Positions 1 through 8,375 of a stretch of DNA of 10,718 nt are shown here, in pieces. A program made the translations under genes and the position numbers. Every line of letters begins with the position of its first letter. The stretch's first letter is position 1. Origin of the DNA: JAKBCQ01 sp021807585 (GTDB lineage Bacteria; Planctomycetota; Planctomycetia; Isosphaerales; Isosphaeraceae). The DNA is taken from NCBI GenBank assembly GCA_027325115.1, contig DAHWFG010000562.1, positions 1-10,718 on the forward strand, given 5' to 3'. The notes under the pieces were generated by a model. The model was not told the DNA's origin, did not search any database, and saw nothing but the letters and a program-made list of their open reading frames with translations.

Positions 1-1
1 T

Positions 2-178
2 GTCGTCGAGCCCGACGCCAAAGCGATTCTGGCCGAGGAAAGCGACGACGGTATCGGCTCGATCCAGCTCGAACTGTTTCTGATCTCAATTGGGGGGGGA
101 GCCGTTTTCGAAGAGCACGCGTCCATTTATGCGGATGCGAGGCCATCGTCCACCGATCGTCCCAAATCCCCCCGATGA
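2..178 (+). CDS. C-terminal end of an unidentified protein (partial, left edge)
   Basis: An open frame enters from the left edge and stops at TGA 176-178, giving 58 residues. It begins VVEPDAKAILAEESDDG and ends DRPKSPR. Third codon positions before the G-run are mostly G or C, and the first half looks like an acidic helix followed by a hydrophobic stretch (LELFLISIGGG). It ends 35 bases before the convergent RND gene stops, which suits two converging genes. A run of eight G (92-99) lies within it. A single-base slip there, real or a sequencing error, would change everything after about residue 33. I do not recognise the family. An alternative is a minus-strand remnant in the same stretch (FELDRADTVVAFLGQNRF), but that frame has a stop just upstream and no start codon. 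The call is tentative. Confidence 0.4.
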   Translation, partial: VVEPDAKAILAEESDDGIGSIQLELFLISIGGGAVFEEHASIYADARPSSTDRPKSPR

Positions 179-213
179 TTCAATCCTTCAAAGCTTAAAC
201 GAGCGATATAGCT

Positions 214-3200
214 TCAATGCGATGAATCGGTCGTCTCTGTCCGTCGCATCGAAACGACGTGCGCTCCTTGCTCGATTTCTCCGCGCTTTGCCGAATCGGC
301 GCGAACCGCGGCGTGCGAATGAACCGCGGAATCGGTTCGTTTGATCGCTCGGCGAAGGAAGTTTTTCCACATATCCAAGAGCACGTAAAACACGGGCGTG
401 ACGATGAGCGCGAGCACGAGCGAGAGCATCTGACCGCCGATGATCACCTTGGCCATGCTCGCTCGAGAGGCCGCTCCCGGGCCGCTTCCGAGAGCGATCG
501 GAACCATCGCCGCGACGAGCATCACCGTCGTCATCAAGATCGGCCGCAACCGCGTGTGATTCGCCGCGATCACCGCCTCGAGCCGCGGAACCCCTTGAGC
601 ACGAAGCTGATTCGTCGCGTCAACCTGTAAAATCCCGTTCTTCTTCACGATCCCCACCAGCATGAACAGGCCGAACATCGCGTAAATATCCATCGGCGTA
701 TGAAAGAGTAAAAGCGATAAAAGACCGAACGGGATCGTCACCGGAAGCGCCGATAAAATCGCGATCGGATTAAGCCAGCTCTCGAATTGCGCGGCAAGAA
801 TCATAAACATAAAAAGACCCGATAAAGCAAAGGCGATGATGAAATAATAGCCCGTCTCCTTCATCGTTTTGGCCTGACCGGTCAAGGCGTAAGAATATTG
901 GGGAGGCAAGTTCATGTTTTTGATGATCGTCTCGGCGCGTTTCACCGCCTCGCCGAGCGGGATCCCTTCGGGATTTCCCAGAACGGTTACGGTTCGTTCG
1001 CGCGCCAGCCGTTCAATTTCGGCGGGGCCGCGGCTTTCCTTGAGGTCGGCGAGGCTCGAAAGCTTAACGAGACCGCGCGTGGGAGAAGGCAACGACATCT
1101 GATAAATATCCTCGGACGACGCGCGTTCGTCGCGCCGCGCCCGCAACCAAACGTCGTACTGCTCGTCGCCGTCGCGAAACTTCGAGATCGGCATCCCTCC
1201 CACCAAAATCCGCAACGTATCGGCGATCACGACGATCGGAATCCCCAGGTCGCTCGCGGCCTCGCGGTCGATCGACACCTGATATTCGGGCTTGCGCAAC
1301 GAGAGCGTGGTATCAAGATCCTCGATACCCCCTTGTTTTTTCAGCTCATTCATTAACTGTTTGGAATATTGCTCGAGATCCACGAGATCGGGGCCCGAAA
1401 GATTCACCTGCAACAATTGCGGGCGCTGCCCCGTCGCGAACGCCGAGACGTCGTTGACCGAAATCCTCAGCTCGGGATAAAGCCGTTCGATCAGCGAGCG
1501 AACCGTGCGCTGAACCTCGAATTGCCCGTAAGTTCGTCGATCGAGTTCGGGAAGCCGAACGTAAATCGTACCCTCGGTCACGTCCCCCTCGCCTTTGACG
1601 TCGCGACCGCCGTTCACTTTACCAATTGTGGTAAAGATATGTTCGGTCCCTTGCATCTTTTTCAGTCGATATTCGATGTCGCGAAAAACCTGATCGGCGC
1701 GGTCGAGCGTGTAACCTTCGGGAGCGGTGATCGCAAGTTCATATTCGCTTTGATCGTCGCGGGGGATGAGCGCCGTGCCGACCTTCGCTCCCAGCGGCGC
1801 CGTGCTCGCGACGACCGCGAGCGAAAGCGCCACGACGAGCCATTTGGCGCGAAGCGCGATCCGCAAAATCGATCCGTAGCCTCGGTCGATCAAACGATAA
1901 AAGATCCCCGATTTGCTTTTGGCGCGGCCGACCTCGGCGGGATCAAGCTTGAGGAAGCGGCTGCAAAGCATCGGCGTCAGCGTGAACGAGACGAACAAGC
2001 TCATCAGAATCGAGAACGCGACGACCGCGCCGAAGCTCGAAAAAAATCGCCCGACGACCCCTCCCATAAACGCGATCGGCAAAAAGATCACGACCAGCGA
2101 GAGCGAAGTCGCCAGCACCGGCAGCGCGATCTCGCGCGTGCCGATCCGAGCGGCCTCCATCCCGTCCATCCCGTCCTCCTCCATATGCCTAAAAATATTT
2201 TCGTGAACAACGACCGCATCATCAATGACGACGCCGATCGCCAAAATCAGCGCCAGCATCGTGATGTTGTTCAGCGAATATCCCATGTATTGCATGAAGA
2301 GAAACGTCGGGATGATTGAAGTCGGGATCGCCAGCGTGGCGATCACCGTGGTGCGCCAGTCGCGGATGAACAGCAGAATCGTCGCCGATACGAGCGCCGC
2401 GGCCAACAATAAGTGAAACTTCACTTCTTCAATCGATTTCCGAATAAACCGCGATTGATCGCGAATCACAAACGTGGTGATGTCGGCGGGGAGGGTCGGT
2501 TTTATCTCGCCGAGCCGCTTCAAAAGATCGTCGGCCACTTGAACCGCGTTCTGGCCCGATTGCTTCTGAATCACAAGGCTGACGGCGCTCGAACCGTCGA
2601 GCCGGGCGAGCGATCTCGGCTCCTCGCTCGAATCCTCGGAGCGGGCGACGTCTTTGATCCGCACGGGGTAGCCGTCGCGATCGACGACGATCAGATCGTC
2701 GAACTCGGCCGCCGAGTGCAGCCGTCCCAGCGTACGCAACACCAGCTCGCGCGGTCCCTGATCGATCCGACCCCCCGGAACCTCAAGATTTTGTCGCAAC
2801 AACGCGATTCGGACGTCGTCGACCGATAAATTGTAAGCCGCAAGTTTATCAACATCTAAAACGATGTTCATCGAACGGGTTCGGCCGCCGACGAGCCGTA
2901 TCGCTCCCACTCCCGCCACGGTTTCGAGCCGCTCTTTAATTTGCTTCCGCGCGATCTCGGTCGTCTCGCGGAAATCACGCCGACCCGAAACCGCGATCGT
3001 CATCATCGGCATCGTATCGGTCTCAAATTTGTCGACGACGGGGGTCTTCGTCCCGTCGGGCAAATCATCGAGTATCGTGTTGATCTTATCTCGAACCTCT
3101 TGTGTCCCCACGTCGCCATTTTTTGATAATAAAAATTGGACCGTGACGACCGACACCCCCTCGTTCGTGACCGAGCGAAGTTCGTCGACGCCGTCGACGG

Positions 3201-3417
3201 TGTTGACGACGTCCTCGATCGGTTTCGTAACCGAACTCTCCATCTCCTCGACGCTCGCTCCGGGCAGGACCGTCGTGATCGTGCACACCGGGAAATCGCC
3301 GTTGGGAAACAGGTCGACGCCGAGCGAAAAATACGCGACGAGCCCCATCACCACCGGAATCGAAACGAGCACCCACGTGAACACGGGTCGTTTAATGCAA
3401 ACTTCGGATATCGTCAT
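214..3417 (-). CDS. RND-family (HAE1-type) multidrug efflux permease, inner-membrane pump
   Basis: At 1067 residues this is full length for the AcrB/MdtB family. These proteins are trimeric inner-membrane proton antiporters that expel drugs or other hydrophobic compounds through a tripartite channel. The N-terminus (MTISEVCIKRPVFTWVLV) is the typical first membrane helix. TM4 carries the proton-relay pair D399-D400 in GVVIDDAVVV, matching AcrB D407/D408. K926 in IVKKNGIL matches AcrB K940, and the IVKKN form is more like MdtB/MdtC than AcrB. Two large periplasmic regions (about 32-335 and 550-855) separate the two membrane halves. A hydrophilic tail of roughly 45 residues follows the last helix and looks poorly conserved. 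The start is ATG at 3417; the ribosome site is weak. The membrane fusion protein gene ends 57 bases upstream on the same strand, so the two are very likely one operon. Substrate is unknown, and no outer-membrane channel gene is in view. Confidence 0.95.
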   Translation of the reverse strand: MTISEVCIKRPVFTWVLVSIPVVMGLVAYFSLGVDLFPNGDFPVCTITTVLPGASVEEMESSVTKPIEDVVNTVDGVDELRSVTNEGVSVVTVQFLLSKNGDVGTQEVRDKINTILDDLPDGTKTPVVDKFETDTMPMMTIAVSGRRDFRETTEIARKQIKERLETVAGVGAIRLVGGRTRSMNIVLDVDKLAAYNLSVDDVRIALLRQNLEVPGGRIDQGPRELVLRTLGRLHSAAEFDDLIVVDRDGYPVRIKDVARSEDSSEEPRSLARLDGSSAVSLVIQKQSGQNAVQVADDLLKRLGEIKPTLPADITTFVIRDQSRFIRKSIEEVKFHLLLAAALVSATILLFIRDWRTTVIATLAIPTSIIPTFLFMQYMGYSLNNITMLALILAIGVVIDDAVVVHENIFRHMEEDGMDGMEAARIGTREIALPVLATSLSLVVIFLPIAFMGGVVGRFFSSFGAVVAFSILMSLFVSFTLTPMLCSRFLKLDPAEVGRAKSKSGIFYRLIDRGYGSILRIALRAKWLVVALSLAVVASTAPLGAKVGTALIPRDDQSEYELAITAPEGYTLDRADQVFRDIEYRLKKMQGTEHIFTTIGKVNGGRDVKGEGDVTEGTIYVRLPELDRRTYGQFEVQRTVRSLIERLYPELRISVNDVSAFATGQRPQLLQVNLSGPDLVDLEQYSKQLMNELKKQGGIEDLDTTLSLRKPEYQVSIDREAASDLGIPIVVIADTLRILVGGMPISKFRDGDEQYDVWLRARRDERASSEDIYQMSLPSPTRGLVKLSSLADLKESRGPAEIERLARERTVTVLGNPEGIPLGEAVKRAETIIKNMNLPPQYSYALTGQAKTMKETGYYFIIAFALSGLFMFMILAAQFESWLNPIAILSALPVTIPFGLLSLLLFHTPMDIYAMFGLFMLVGIVKKNGILQVDATNQLRAQGVPRLEAVIAANHTRLRPILMTTVMLVAAMVPIALGSGPGAASRASMAKVIIGGQMLSLVLALIVTPVFYVLLDMWKNFLRRAIKRTDSAVHSHAAVRADSAKRGEIEQGAHVVSMRRTETTDSSH

Positions 3418-3474
3418 ATCTCAATCGCCGCCTGTAAGAGGATTCGATTCGCCTTCCGGACGACTCCAGCGAGA

Positions 3475-4878
3475 TCAGAGCGAAGATCGCCGCGTCGCGT
3501 CGATCGATTTGGGACGATCGTCGCGCCGCGCCGCCTCTGCGGCGGGCTTCACGCCCGAATCGGCGGGAGAAACCGCGGTCGGCTCGTCGGACGCGGGGCG
3601 CCGAATCGTCACAATCGCTCCGTCGGCAAGGCTCGCGGGAGTGCTCGTGACGACGAGATCCCCCGCGGCGATCGGCTCGCTCATTCCCGTGATCTCGATC
3701 ATCCCGTCGCGCTCGGTCTTGGGAACGGTTTCAATATGAACCTCTTTAACCATATTATGATCTTTTAACACAAAGATCTTCATGCTTCCGGCGAATCCCG
3801 CGATCGCGGCGACGGGAGCGACGAACGCTTTGGAATCGCCCGCGACGACGATCCGTCCTTTGGCGAAGCCCCCTGGCCGCAACGCGTCGTGCGAATTGTC
3901 CACCAGTATCTCCACCTGGAACGTCCGGCTCGCCGAATCGACCGCGGGAGTGATCCGCGCGACCTTCCCCGGAAATTCGCGGCCGGGATACGCTGGTACT
4001 TCGATTCGTGCAGGCTGATTCAGGCGAATCTCCGCGGAATAACGTTCGGGAATGTTCACGCGAAATCGGAGCGGATCGGCGATCACCAGGTCGAAGACGG
4101 CCTCCCCCTCCTTCACCATCTGCCCTTCCGACACCTGTTTTTTGACGACCGCGTAAGCGACCGAACGCGACGATTGCGCCGGGACGTTCGTCGGCCTGGG
4201 TACGACAATCCTCGTATCGGTAAGTTTCTCCTTCGAGACGTCGAGCGCCGCCTTGCTCGCGAAAACGTTCGCCAAATCGGCTCGAGCGATCAGCGTGGCG
4301 CTTTCCAATTTCGCCCGCGCCACCTTTTCGTCGTTCTCGGCGTTCTGAAAGATCTCGATATTGCCCGCCTTCCGCTCGACGAGCGATCGTTCTCGCGCCA
4401 GAGTTTGCCGTGCGCGATCGAGCGCCAACCGCGCCTCCTCGACCGTCGGAGTTTTGCTCACATCATATTCCGATGTCGGCATATGCGAGCTTGTGAGGCC
4501 GAGTTTGGCGAGATCGACGTCGATTCGCCGCTCGGCCTGCGTAACCGCGAGCTCGGCGTCTCTCGTTTCAAGCTCGACGAGAAGATCCCCGGGAACGACC
4601 TGATCGCCGATATCATGAAAAACCCGCGCCACCCTCCCCGTGATCTTGGCGCCGATCGTCACCCGCTCCCAACCGTGAAGCGTCCCCTGGACTTCGACGA
4701 CTCGTTCGACGTCGCGCCGTTCGACCGGAGCGACCGTCGCCGCGATCACCCTCGGCTGTTCCGCACGATTCGACGCCGTTTCTTCGCGAGTCGTACACCC
4801 CGCAAGCCCCGCGACGAACGCCGACACGACGCACGACCAAAACGCCGCCGTCAAACCAACACGTAAAGGTGTCCGCAC
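3475..4878 (-). CDS. Efflux RND periplasmic adaptor (membrane fusion protein), predicted lipoprotein
   Basis: This is the HlyD/AcrA-like adaptor that would link the RND permease encoded just downstream to an outer-membrane channel. With the GTG start at 4878 it has 467 residues. That start has a GGGAG ribosome site seven bases upstream and leads directly into a lipoprotein signal: MRTPLR, a hydrophobic core, then LAGC with C28 as the lipidated residue. The first half-lipoyl and beta-barrel strand follows (GAKITGRVARVF, then DIGDQVVPGDLLVELE). A long alpha-helical hairpin rich in Ala, Arg and Glu comes next, then the second lipoyl half (KQVSEGQMVKEGEAVF) and the barrel (RPGGFAKGRIVVAG). The last 40 or so residues are hydrophilic and look disordered. 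The frame stays open far upstream (to 5496), but that part is Arg-rich and unlike protein. The divergent neighbour is a glycosyltransferase. No regulator gene is adjacent. Confidence 0.93.
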   Translation of the reverse strand: MRTPLRVGLTAAFWSCVVSAFVAGLAGCTTREETASNRAEQPRVIAATVAPVERRDVERVVEVQGTLHGWERVTIGAKITGRVARVFHDIGDQVVPGDLLVELETRDAELAVTQAERRIDVDLAKLGLTSSHMPTSEYDVSKTPTVEEARLALDRARQTLARERSLVERKAGNIEIFQNAENDEKVARAKLESATLIARADLANVFASKAALDVSKEKLTDTRIVVPRPTNVPAQSSRSVAYAVVKKQVSEGQMVKEGEAVFDLVIADPLRFRVNIPERYSAEIRLNQPARIEVPAYPGREFPGKVARITPAVDSASRTFQVEILVDNSHDALRPGGFAKGRIVVAGDSKAFVAPVAAIAGFAGSMKIFVLKDHNMVKEVHIETVPKTERDGMIEITGMSEPIAAGDLVVTSTPASLADGAIVTIRRPASDEPTAVSPADSGVKPAAEAARRDDRPKSIDATRRSSL

Positions 4879-5382
4879 TGGCGATCTCCCAGGGAAGCCG
4901 CGATGAGCGACAAGCGACGATCGACTTCGACCGATCCGAACCGGCCGCGAAATGTCGCACGGAGCGATCGACCCCCGCTCGATGTCCTGAATCCACGTGT
5001 GCATATCGCATACGATGATTAGTACGTTCACCAAGTGATTCGTCGACGCGACACACACAAATATGTACTCACGCCATAATCCATTTGGACGCGAGCGAAC
5101 TCGATCGATCGAGCGCGCGATTTCGCGACGACCGTTCGACCGATCAGGAGATATTGTGTTGATTTCGCCGATTGTGTCAAGGTCGCCGGGCCAAAAGCGC
5201 GCCCCAAACCGCGGCCGAAACGCCGGCCGCCGGCGCCCAAAATCTCTCAAACTCGAACCGCGAAGCCGAATTTCGAATTCGCGCCGCGTCTCGGCTTGAC
5301 CGCGATTGGAAATCGGCTTACGGTTCGCGGTCCGACGGATGACGTTCGGCGATCTCAACAGTTGGGGAAGGACCGAACATCG
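4879..5382. other. Divergent intergenic region (504 bp) between the efflux operon and the glycosyltransferase-panB pair
   Basis: No convincing gene lies here. Open frames exist on both strands, but their translations are Arg- and Ser-rich without recognisable folds, as expected from chance in GC-rich DNA. The region must carry the promoters for both divergent units. An AT-richer stretch around 5000-5095 is the likeliest place for the efflux promoter, but no clean -35/-10 pair stands out. Visible small structures are a perfect 14-bp palindrome at 5100-5113 and two ATTGTGT copies 18 bases apart (5153-5159 and 5171-5177). Either could be a regulator site; there is no direct evidence. Confidence 0.6.
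5100..5113. promoter_or_regulatory. 14-bp perfect palindrome, possible operator
   Basis: CTCGATCGATCGAG reads the same on both strands and sits in the divergent spacer, about 220 bases upstream of the efflux adaptor start and 270 upstream of the glycosyltransferase start. It could bind a dimeric regulator. However, CGATCG is very common throughout this window, so the palindrome may simply reflect base-word bias. Confidence 0.2.
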
Positions 5383-6933
5383 GTGCGAATCTCGGCGCGC
5401 GAGCGATCGGCTTTGGCTTTGATCCTTCTCATCGCGTTCGTCGTCCGCGCCTGGAAGATCGATCAACCGATCGTCGAAAATTATGTCGGCAGGCAAATTC
5501 CCACCGCGATGGCCGCCCGAAATCTCGAGCGGGGCTCGGGTTTCGGCTCGCCGAGGCTCGATACGGGTCCGTTCCCAAATTGGTTTCTCGTCGAACCGCC
5601 GATCTTCGAAGCCGCGGCGATCGTCGTCAAAAAGATCTCTTCACTTTCACTCGAAGCGTCGGGGCGGCTCGTTTCGATTTTGGGGCTGATTCTCACCGCG
5701 TGGGGCGTTTGGGGGCTCGTGCGACGTCGCGGATCGGCCCTCGCGGCGCTTTCCGCGGCGGCCGCGATCGCATCGTTCCCGATCACAATCCGCTACGGCA
5801 GAGCGTTTCAGCCCGATTCGCTCGCGCTCGGTTCCGTGATCGCCGGAATCGCGGTTCGAGACGCCGCAAAACGTATCCCGATTCAATCGAGATTTCACAT
5901 CTTAATTTACTCGATTTCATGGACCTTACTCGCCGCGGGAATCGCGCTCAAGGTCGTCGCGGCGTTCGTCGTGATCCCTTTGCTCACGCTCGTGATCGAT
6001 AAGCCCGATAAGCGGAAATCGCTCGCGATCGCGTCGACGTTGATCCCCGCGCTCGTCTGGTATGTTCACGCGGCTCGATTCCTCGCCGACGGCGTCGGTT
6101 CGCGCGCCTCGGAACAATCCGCCGCGATCTGGTTCCGCGCCGTCGCAATCCCGCACGCCCTCGCGAACCTCGACTTTTATCGATTAGCTGGCAATTACAT
6201 ATTTGTTCGCGCTTTTACTCCCTGGGGAATTGCGCTCGTCGTTTTCGGATTCTTATTCGTAAAAATCAATCGCTTGTGGAAAATTTGGGGGGCTTTCGCG
6301 GCGATCGCGTTGATCGTCCTGGCGAACAAGGCGCACCACGAATATTATTGGCTGGCGCTCGTCCCCGTTTTCGCCGCCGCGATCGGATCGGCGATCGATT
6401 CGATTCATCAAAAAGCCGGTGCGGTCGCGTCGTTCGCATCGGTATCGGTTCTCTTCGGGCTCGGAATGTTCCAGGCGCGATCGACTTATCGCACGCCGAA
6501 CGAGTGGAGCTCGCTCGCCGAAGCCGCGGCCGAGATCGACCGGACCGTCCCTCGCGATGCGCTCGTCGTCGCCCCCGAGGCGCTCTTATATCAAGCCGAT
6601 CGACGCGGTTGTCGTTTGGAATTCGATCCCCGTTCGGCGAGCCGAGCCGCTTCCGAATGGATCCGGAATGAGCGTGACAAGAAGGATCGGACGACTGTCG
6701 ACTCAGCGGTCGATCTCGTCGAGTTTTATCGTTCGAAAGGCGCCTCGTACCTCGCCGATCTCGGCGGTTGCGATCACGATCGCTCCGCGTGGCGCGACGT
6801 GATGCGGACGAAATACCGGGTCGTCGTCGATCGACCGTGCGTCCTCATCGCGCGATTGATTACAATCCAAGACGAAGATCTTCATAACGTCGCGATCGAA
6901 AATAAGTTCGGTCGTAAAGGAATGAGAAAATGA
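5383..6933 (+). CDS. Multi-pass membrane glycosyltransferase, GT-C fold (family 39 / PMT_2-like)
   Basis: The predicted 516-residue integral membrane protein probably transfers a sugar from a lipid-phosphate carrier on the outer face of the inner membrane. It starts with a short basic segment and a hydrophobic helix (about 9-24). A first extracytoplasmic loop follows (GRQIPTAMAARNLERG, then PRLDTGPFPNW), resembling the conserved acidic loop of this family. Further membrane helices lie around 95-113, 119-134, 147-158, 173-202 and onward to about 360. The motif GRAFQPDSLAL (139-149) and the segment NKAHHEYYW fit the family. A soluble C-terminal region of roughly 150 residues ends the protein. 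I chose the GTG at 5383 because it has a GGGGAAGGA ribosome site and places the first helix at the N-terminus. TTG codons at 5362 and 5296 are less likely. It overlaps panB by four bases (ATGA). Acceptor and sugar are unknown. Confidence 0.8.
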   Translation: MRISARERSALALILLIAFVVRAWKIDQPIVENYVGRQIPTAMAARNLERGSGFGSPRLDTGPFPNWFLVEPPIFEAAAIVVKKISSLSLEASGRLVSILGLILTAWGVWGLVRRRGSALAALSAAAAIASFPITIRYGRAFQPDSLALGSVIAGIAVRDAAKRIPIQSRFHILIYSISWTLLAAGIALKVVAAFVVIPLLTLVIDKPDKRKSLAIASTLIPALVWYVHAARFLADGVGSRASEQSAAIWFRAVAIPHALANLDFYRLAGNYIFVRAFTPWGIALVVFGFLFVKINRLWKIWGAFAAIALIVLANKAHHEYYWLALVPVFAAAIGSAIDSIHQKAGAVASFASVSVLFGLGMFQARSTYRTPNEWSSLAEAAAEIDRTVPRDALVVAPEALLYQADRRGCRLEFDPRSASRAASEWIRNERDKKDRTTVDSAVDLVEFYRSKGASYLADLGGCDHDRSAWRDVMRTKYRVVVDRPCVLIARLITIQDEDLHNVAIENKFGRKGMRK

Positions 6934-7742
6934 AAAGCAATCATAATGATCATAATGAAACTCCGGTGACGGTTCTTGATTTTTCAAAATGGAAGAAAGA
7001 ATTGCGGAAGATCGGCGTCCTGACGGCTTATGATTTTTCGACCGCCAAGCTGCTCGACGCCGCGGGGGTCGATTGTTTGCTCGTGGGGGATTCGCTTGGG
7101 ACGGTTTTTCAAGGCAGGCCGACGACTTTGCGGGTGACGCTCGATCAGATGGTGTATCACGCCGAGATTGTCGCGCGGGCCGCTCGGCGCGCGTTCGTCG
7201 TCGCCGATTTACCGTTTCTGAGCTATCAGACGAGCCCCGCGGACGCGGTCGCCGCGGCGGGACGATTTCTCAAGGAAACCGAGTGCAAGGCGGTCAAACT
7301 CGAAGGGGGCGTACGCATGCTGCCGGCGCTCGAGGCGATCGCCGCGGCCGATATCCCGTTCATGGCTCACATCGGCCTCACTCCGCAATCGGTGCGAAGG
7401 CTGGGGGGCTATAAAGTTCAGCGCGACGCCGAAGCGATCCTCGCCGACGCGCACGCCGTCGCCGCCGCCGGGGCGTTCTCGGTCGTTCTTGAATGCGTTC
7501 CCGCCGAGATCGCCGAACGCATTACAAACGAGATCCCGATCGCGACGATCGGCATCGGAGCGGGACCCCATTGCGACGGTCAAGTCCTCGTCACACCCGA
7601 TATGCTCGGCCTGTTCGATGAATTCCAACCGTCGTTCGTCAGGCGCTACGCCGATCTGGGAGCGATCGTCTCCAAAGCCGCCGCCGAATACCTCGACGAC
7701 GTCCGCTCGGGAAGATTCCCATCAAAGAATGAAAGCTTTTAG
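6930..7742 (+). CDS. panB: 3-methyl-2-oxobutanoate hydroxymethyltransferase (ketopantoate hydroxymethyltransferase)
   Basis: PanB is cytoplasmic and makes 2-dehydropantoate from 3-methyl-2-oxobutanoate and 5,10-methylenetetrahydrofolate, the first committed step of pantothenate and coenzyme A synthesis. At 270 residues it is normal length. The (beta/alpha)8 barrel shows all expected motifs: LTAYD (31-35), VGDSLG with metal ligand D54, ADLPF with metal ligand D93, VKLEGG with K123 and E125, the catalytic glutamate E188 in LECVP, and GIGAG (208-212) followed by CDGQVLV. By family knowledge these correspond to E. coli D45, D84, K112, E114 and E181. The first 20 or so residues are a hydrophilic extension rich in Asn and His. 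The ATG overlaps the TGA of the upstream glycosyltransferase gene (ATGA), with AAAGGA upstream as ribosome site, so translation is probably coupled. No panC or panD is in the window. Confidence 0.97.
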   Translation: MKSNHNDHNETPVTVLDFSKWKKELRKIGVLTAYDFSTAKLLDAAGVDCLLVGDSLGTVFQGRPTTLRVTLDQMVYHAEIVARAARRAFVVADLPFLSYQTSPADAVAAAGRFLKETECKAVKLEGGVRMLPALEAIAAADIPFMAHIGLTPQSVRRLGGYKVQRDAEAILADAHAVAAAGAFSVVLECVPAEIAERITNEIPIATIGIGAGPHCDGQVLVTPDMLGLFDEFQPSFVRRYADLGAIVSKAAAEYLDDVRSGRFPSKNESF

Positions 7743-7870
7743 TAATCTATTGTGTTTAATTTTAACCGACTTGTTCAATAATCCGATTCCATACGTCGAT
7801 TACATCCAATCGACCGGTTCATTCTTCGATGTATTTGCGATCGACGCGATCTCCTTGAATTTTGAGCACC

Positions 7871-7904
7871 GCGGCGATATCGCGCAGGTGTTTCTCCGAC
7901 CCTC
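7871..7904. repeat. 34-bp direct repeat, copy 1
   Basis: This is identical to 7940-7973 over 34 bases, with a period of 69 bases (23 codons). On the minus strand it encodes GSEKHLRDIAA in the ancestral reading frame, the conserved C-terminal helix of the nucleotidyltransferase family. This copy runs on into the authentic downstream sequence (VLKIQGDRVDRKYIEE). Confidence 0.9.
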
Positions 7905-7939
7905 ACGTGTTGGAACGAATGCAGTCAATCTCGGGCGTG

Positions 7940-7973
7940 GCGGCGATATCGCGCAGGTGTTTCTCCGACCCTC
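7940..7973. repeat. 34-bp direct repeat, copy 2
   Basis: This is the second exact copy of the repeat. It joins the upstream part of the nucleotidyltransferase gene. The 35 bases between the copies (7905-7939) read ATPEIDCIRSNT then a stop in the same frame, and are only about half matched to the sequence after the other copy. That suggests recombination with a divergent relative and not a simple slippage duplication. Confidence 0.9.
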
Positions 7974-8375
7974 CCTCTTAAATATTGCATCTTTCGCAGT
8001 ATGACGTCTTCGGGAGACGCGAACGTAGCCTCCAAACCTTCAGCGAATAGCCTTCGGACACCGCGTTTCGCTCGACTTCGTTCAAAAACGTCGTCGCCGG
8101 GGATGATGACGTCGATCTTTAACCCCGATACGTGATGAATGATGTTAAATTGATGCTTTAAGCGAATCGCCTCGCGAACCGAGTTCGGATAAACATAATA
8201 ATCGGGAGCGGGGAACGACGAGCAAAAACAATCGACATGTTCAAGACGAAGATCGGCGACGACGTTGATATCGTTCGTGAACCTCGGTTCGCCGTAAGAG
8301 ATCGACGCCATTGATCCCGTGATCAGATAGGGGATCTCGTATCGCTCGAGCGTCGTTTTCAGATAATTCAGGACT

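Noticed and set aside
1..87. Minus-strand protein-like reading (FELDRADTVVAFLGQNRF)
   Set aside because: A TGA lies immediately upstream in that frame and no start codon is available. The plus-strand frame explains the region better, although it cannot be fully excluded.
1369..2319. 316-codon plus-strand open frame inside the RND gene
   Set aside because: Its translation is Arg/Asp/Gln-rich and repetitive, antisense to conserved RND membrane segments, as expected from the codon bias of the real gene.
2864..4866. Long plus-strand open frames (291 and 325 codons) antisense to the RND start and the adaptor
   Set aside because: They are Ser/Thr- or Arg-rich shadows without domains, opposite strongly supported genes.
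5296..5382. Earlier TTG starts (5296, 5362) for the glycosyltransferase
   Set aside because: Neither has a ribosome site, and the added residues are unlike the family N-terminus. GTG 5383 has GGGGAAGGA upstream.
4879..5496. Upstream extension of the efflux adaptor's open frame (about 206 extra codons)
   Set aside because: The extension is Arg- and Ser-rich with no fold, and would bury the lipoprotein signal peptide. The GTG at 4878 has a good ribosome site and starts right before the signal.
7743..7761. Terminator between panB and the convergent pseudogene
   Set aside because: The stretch is AT-rich but I see no stem followed by a T-run on either strand.
7871..7973. Possible CRISPR-like repeats
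   Set aside because: There are only two copies, they encode a conserved protein segment in frame, and no cas genes or further units are present.
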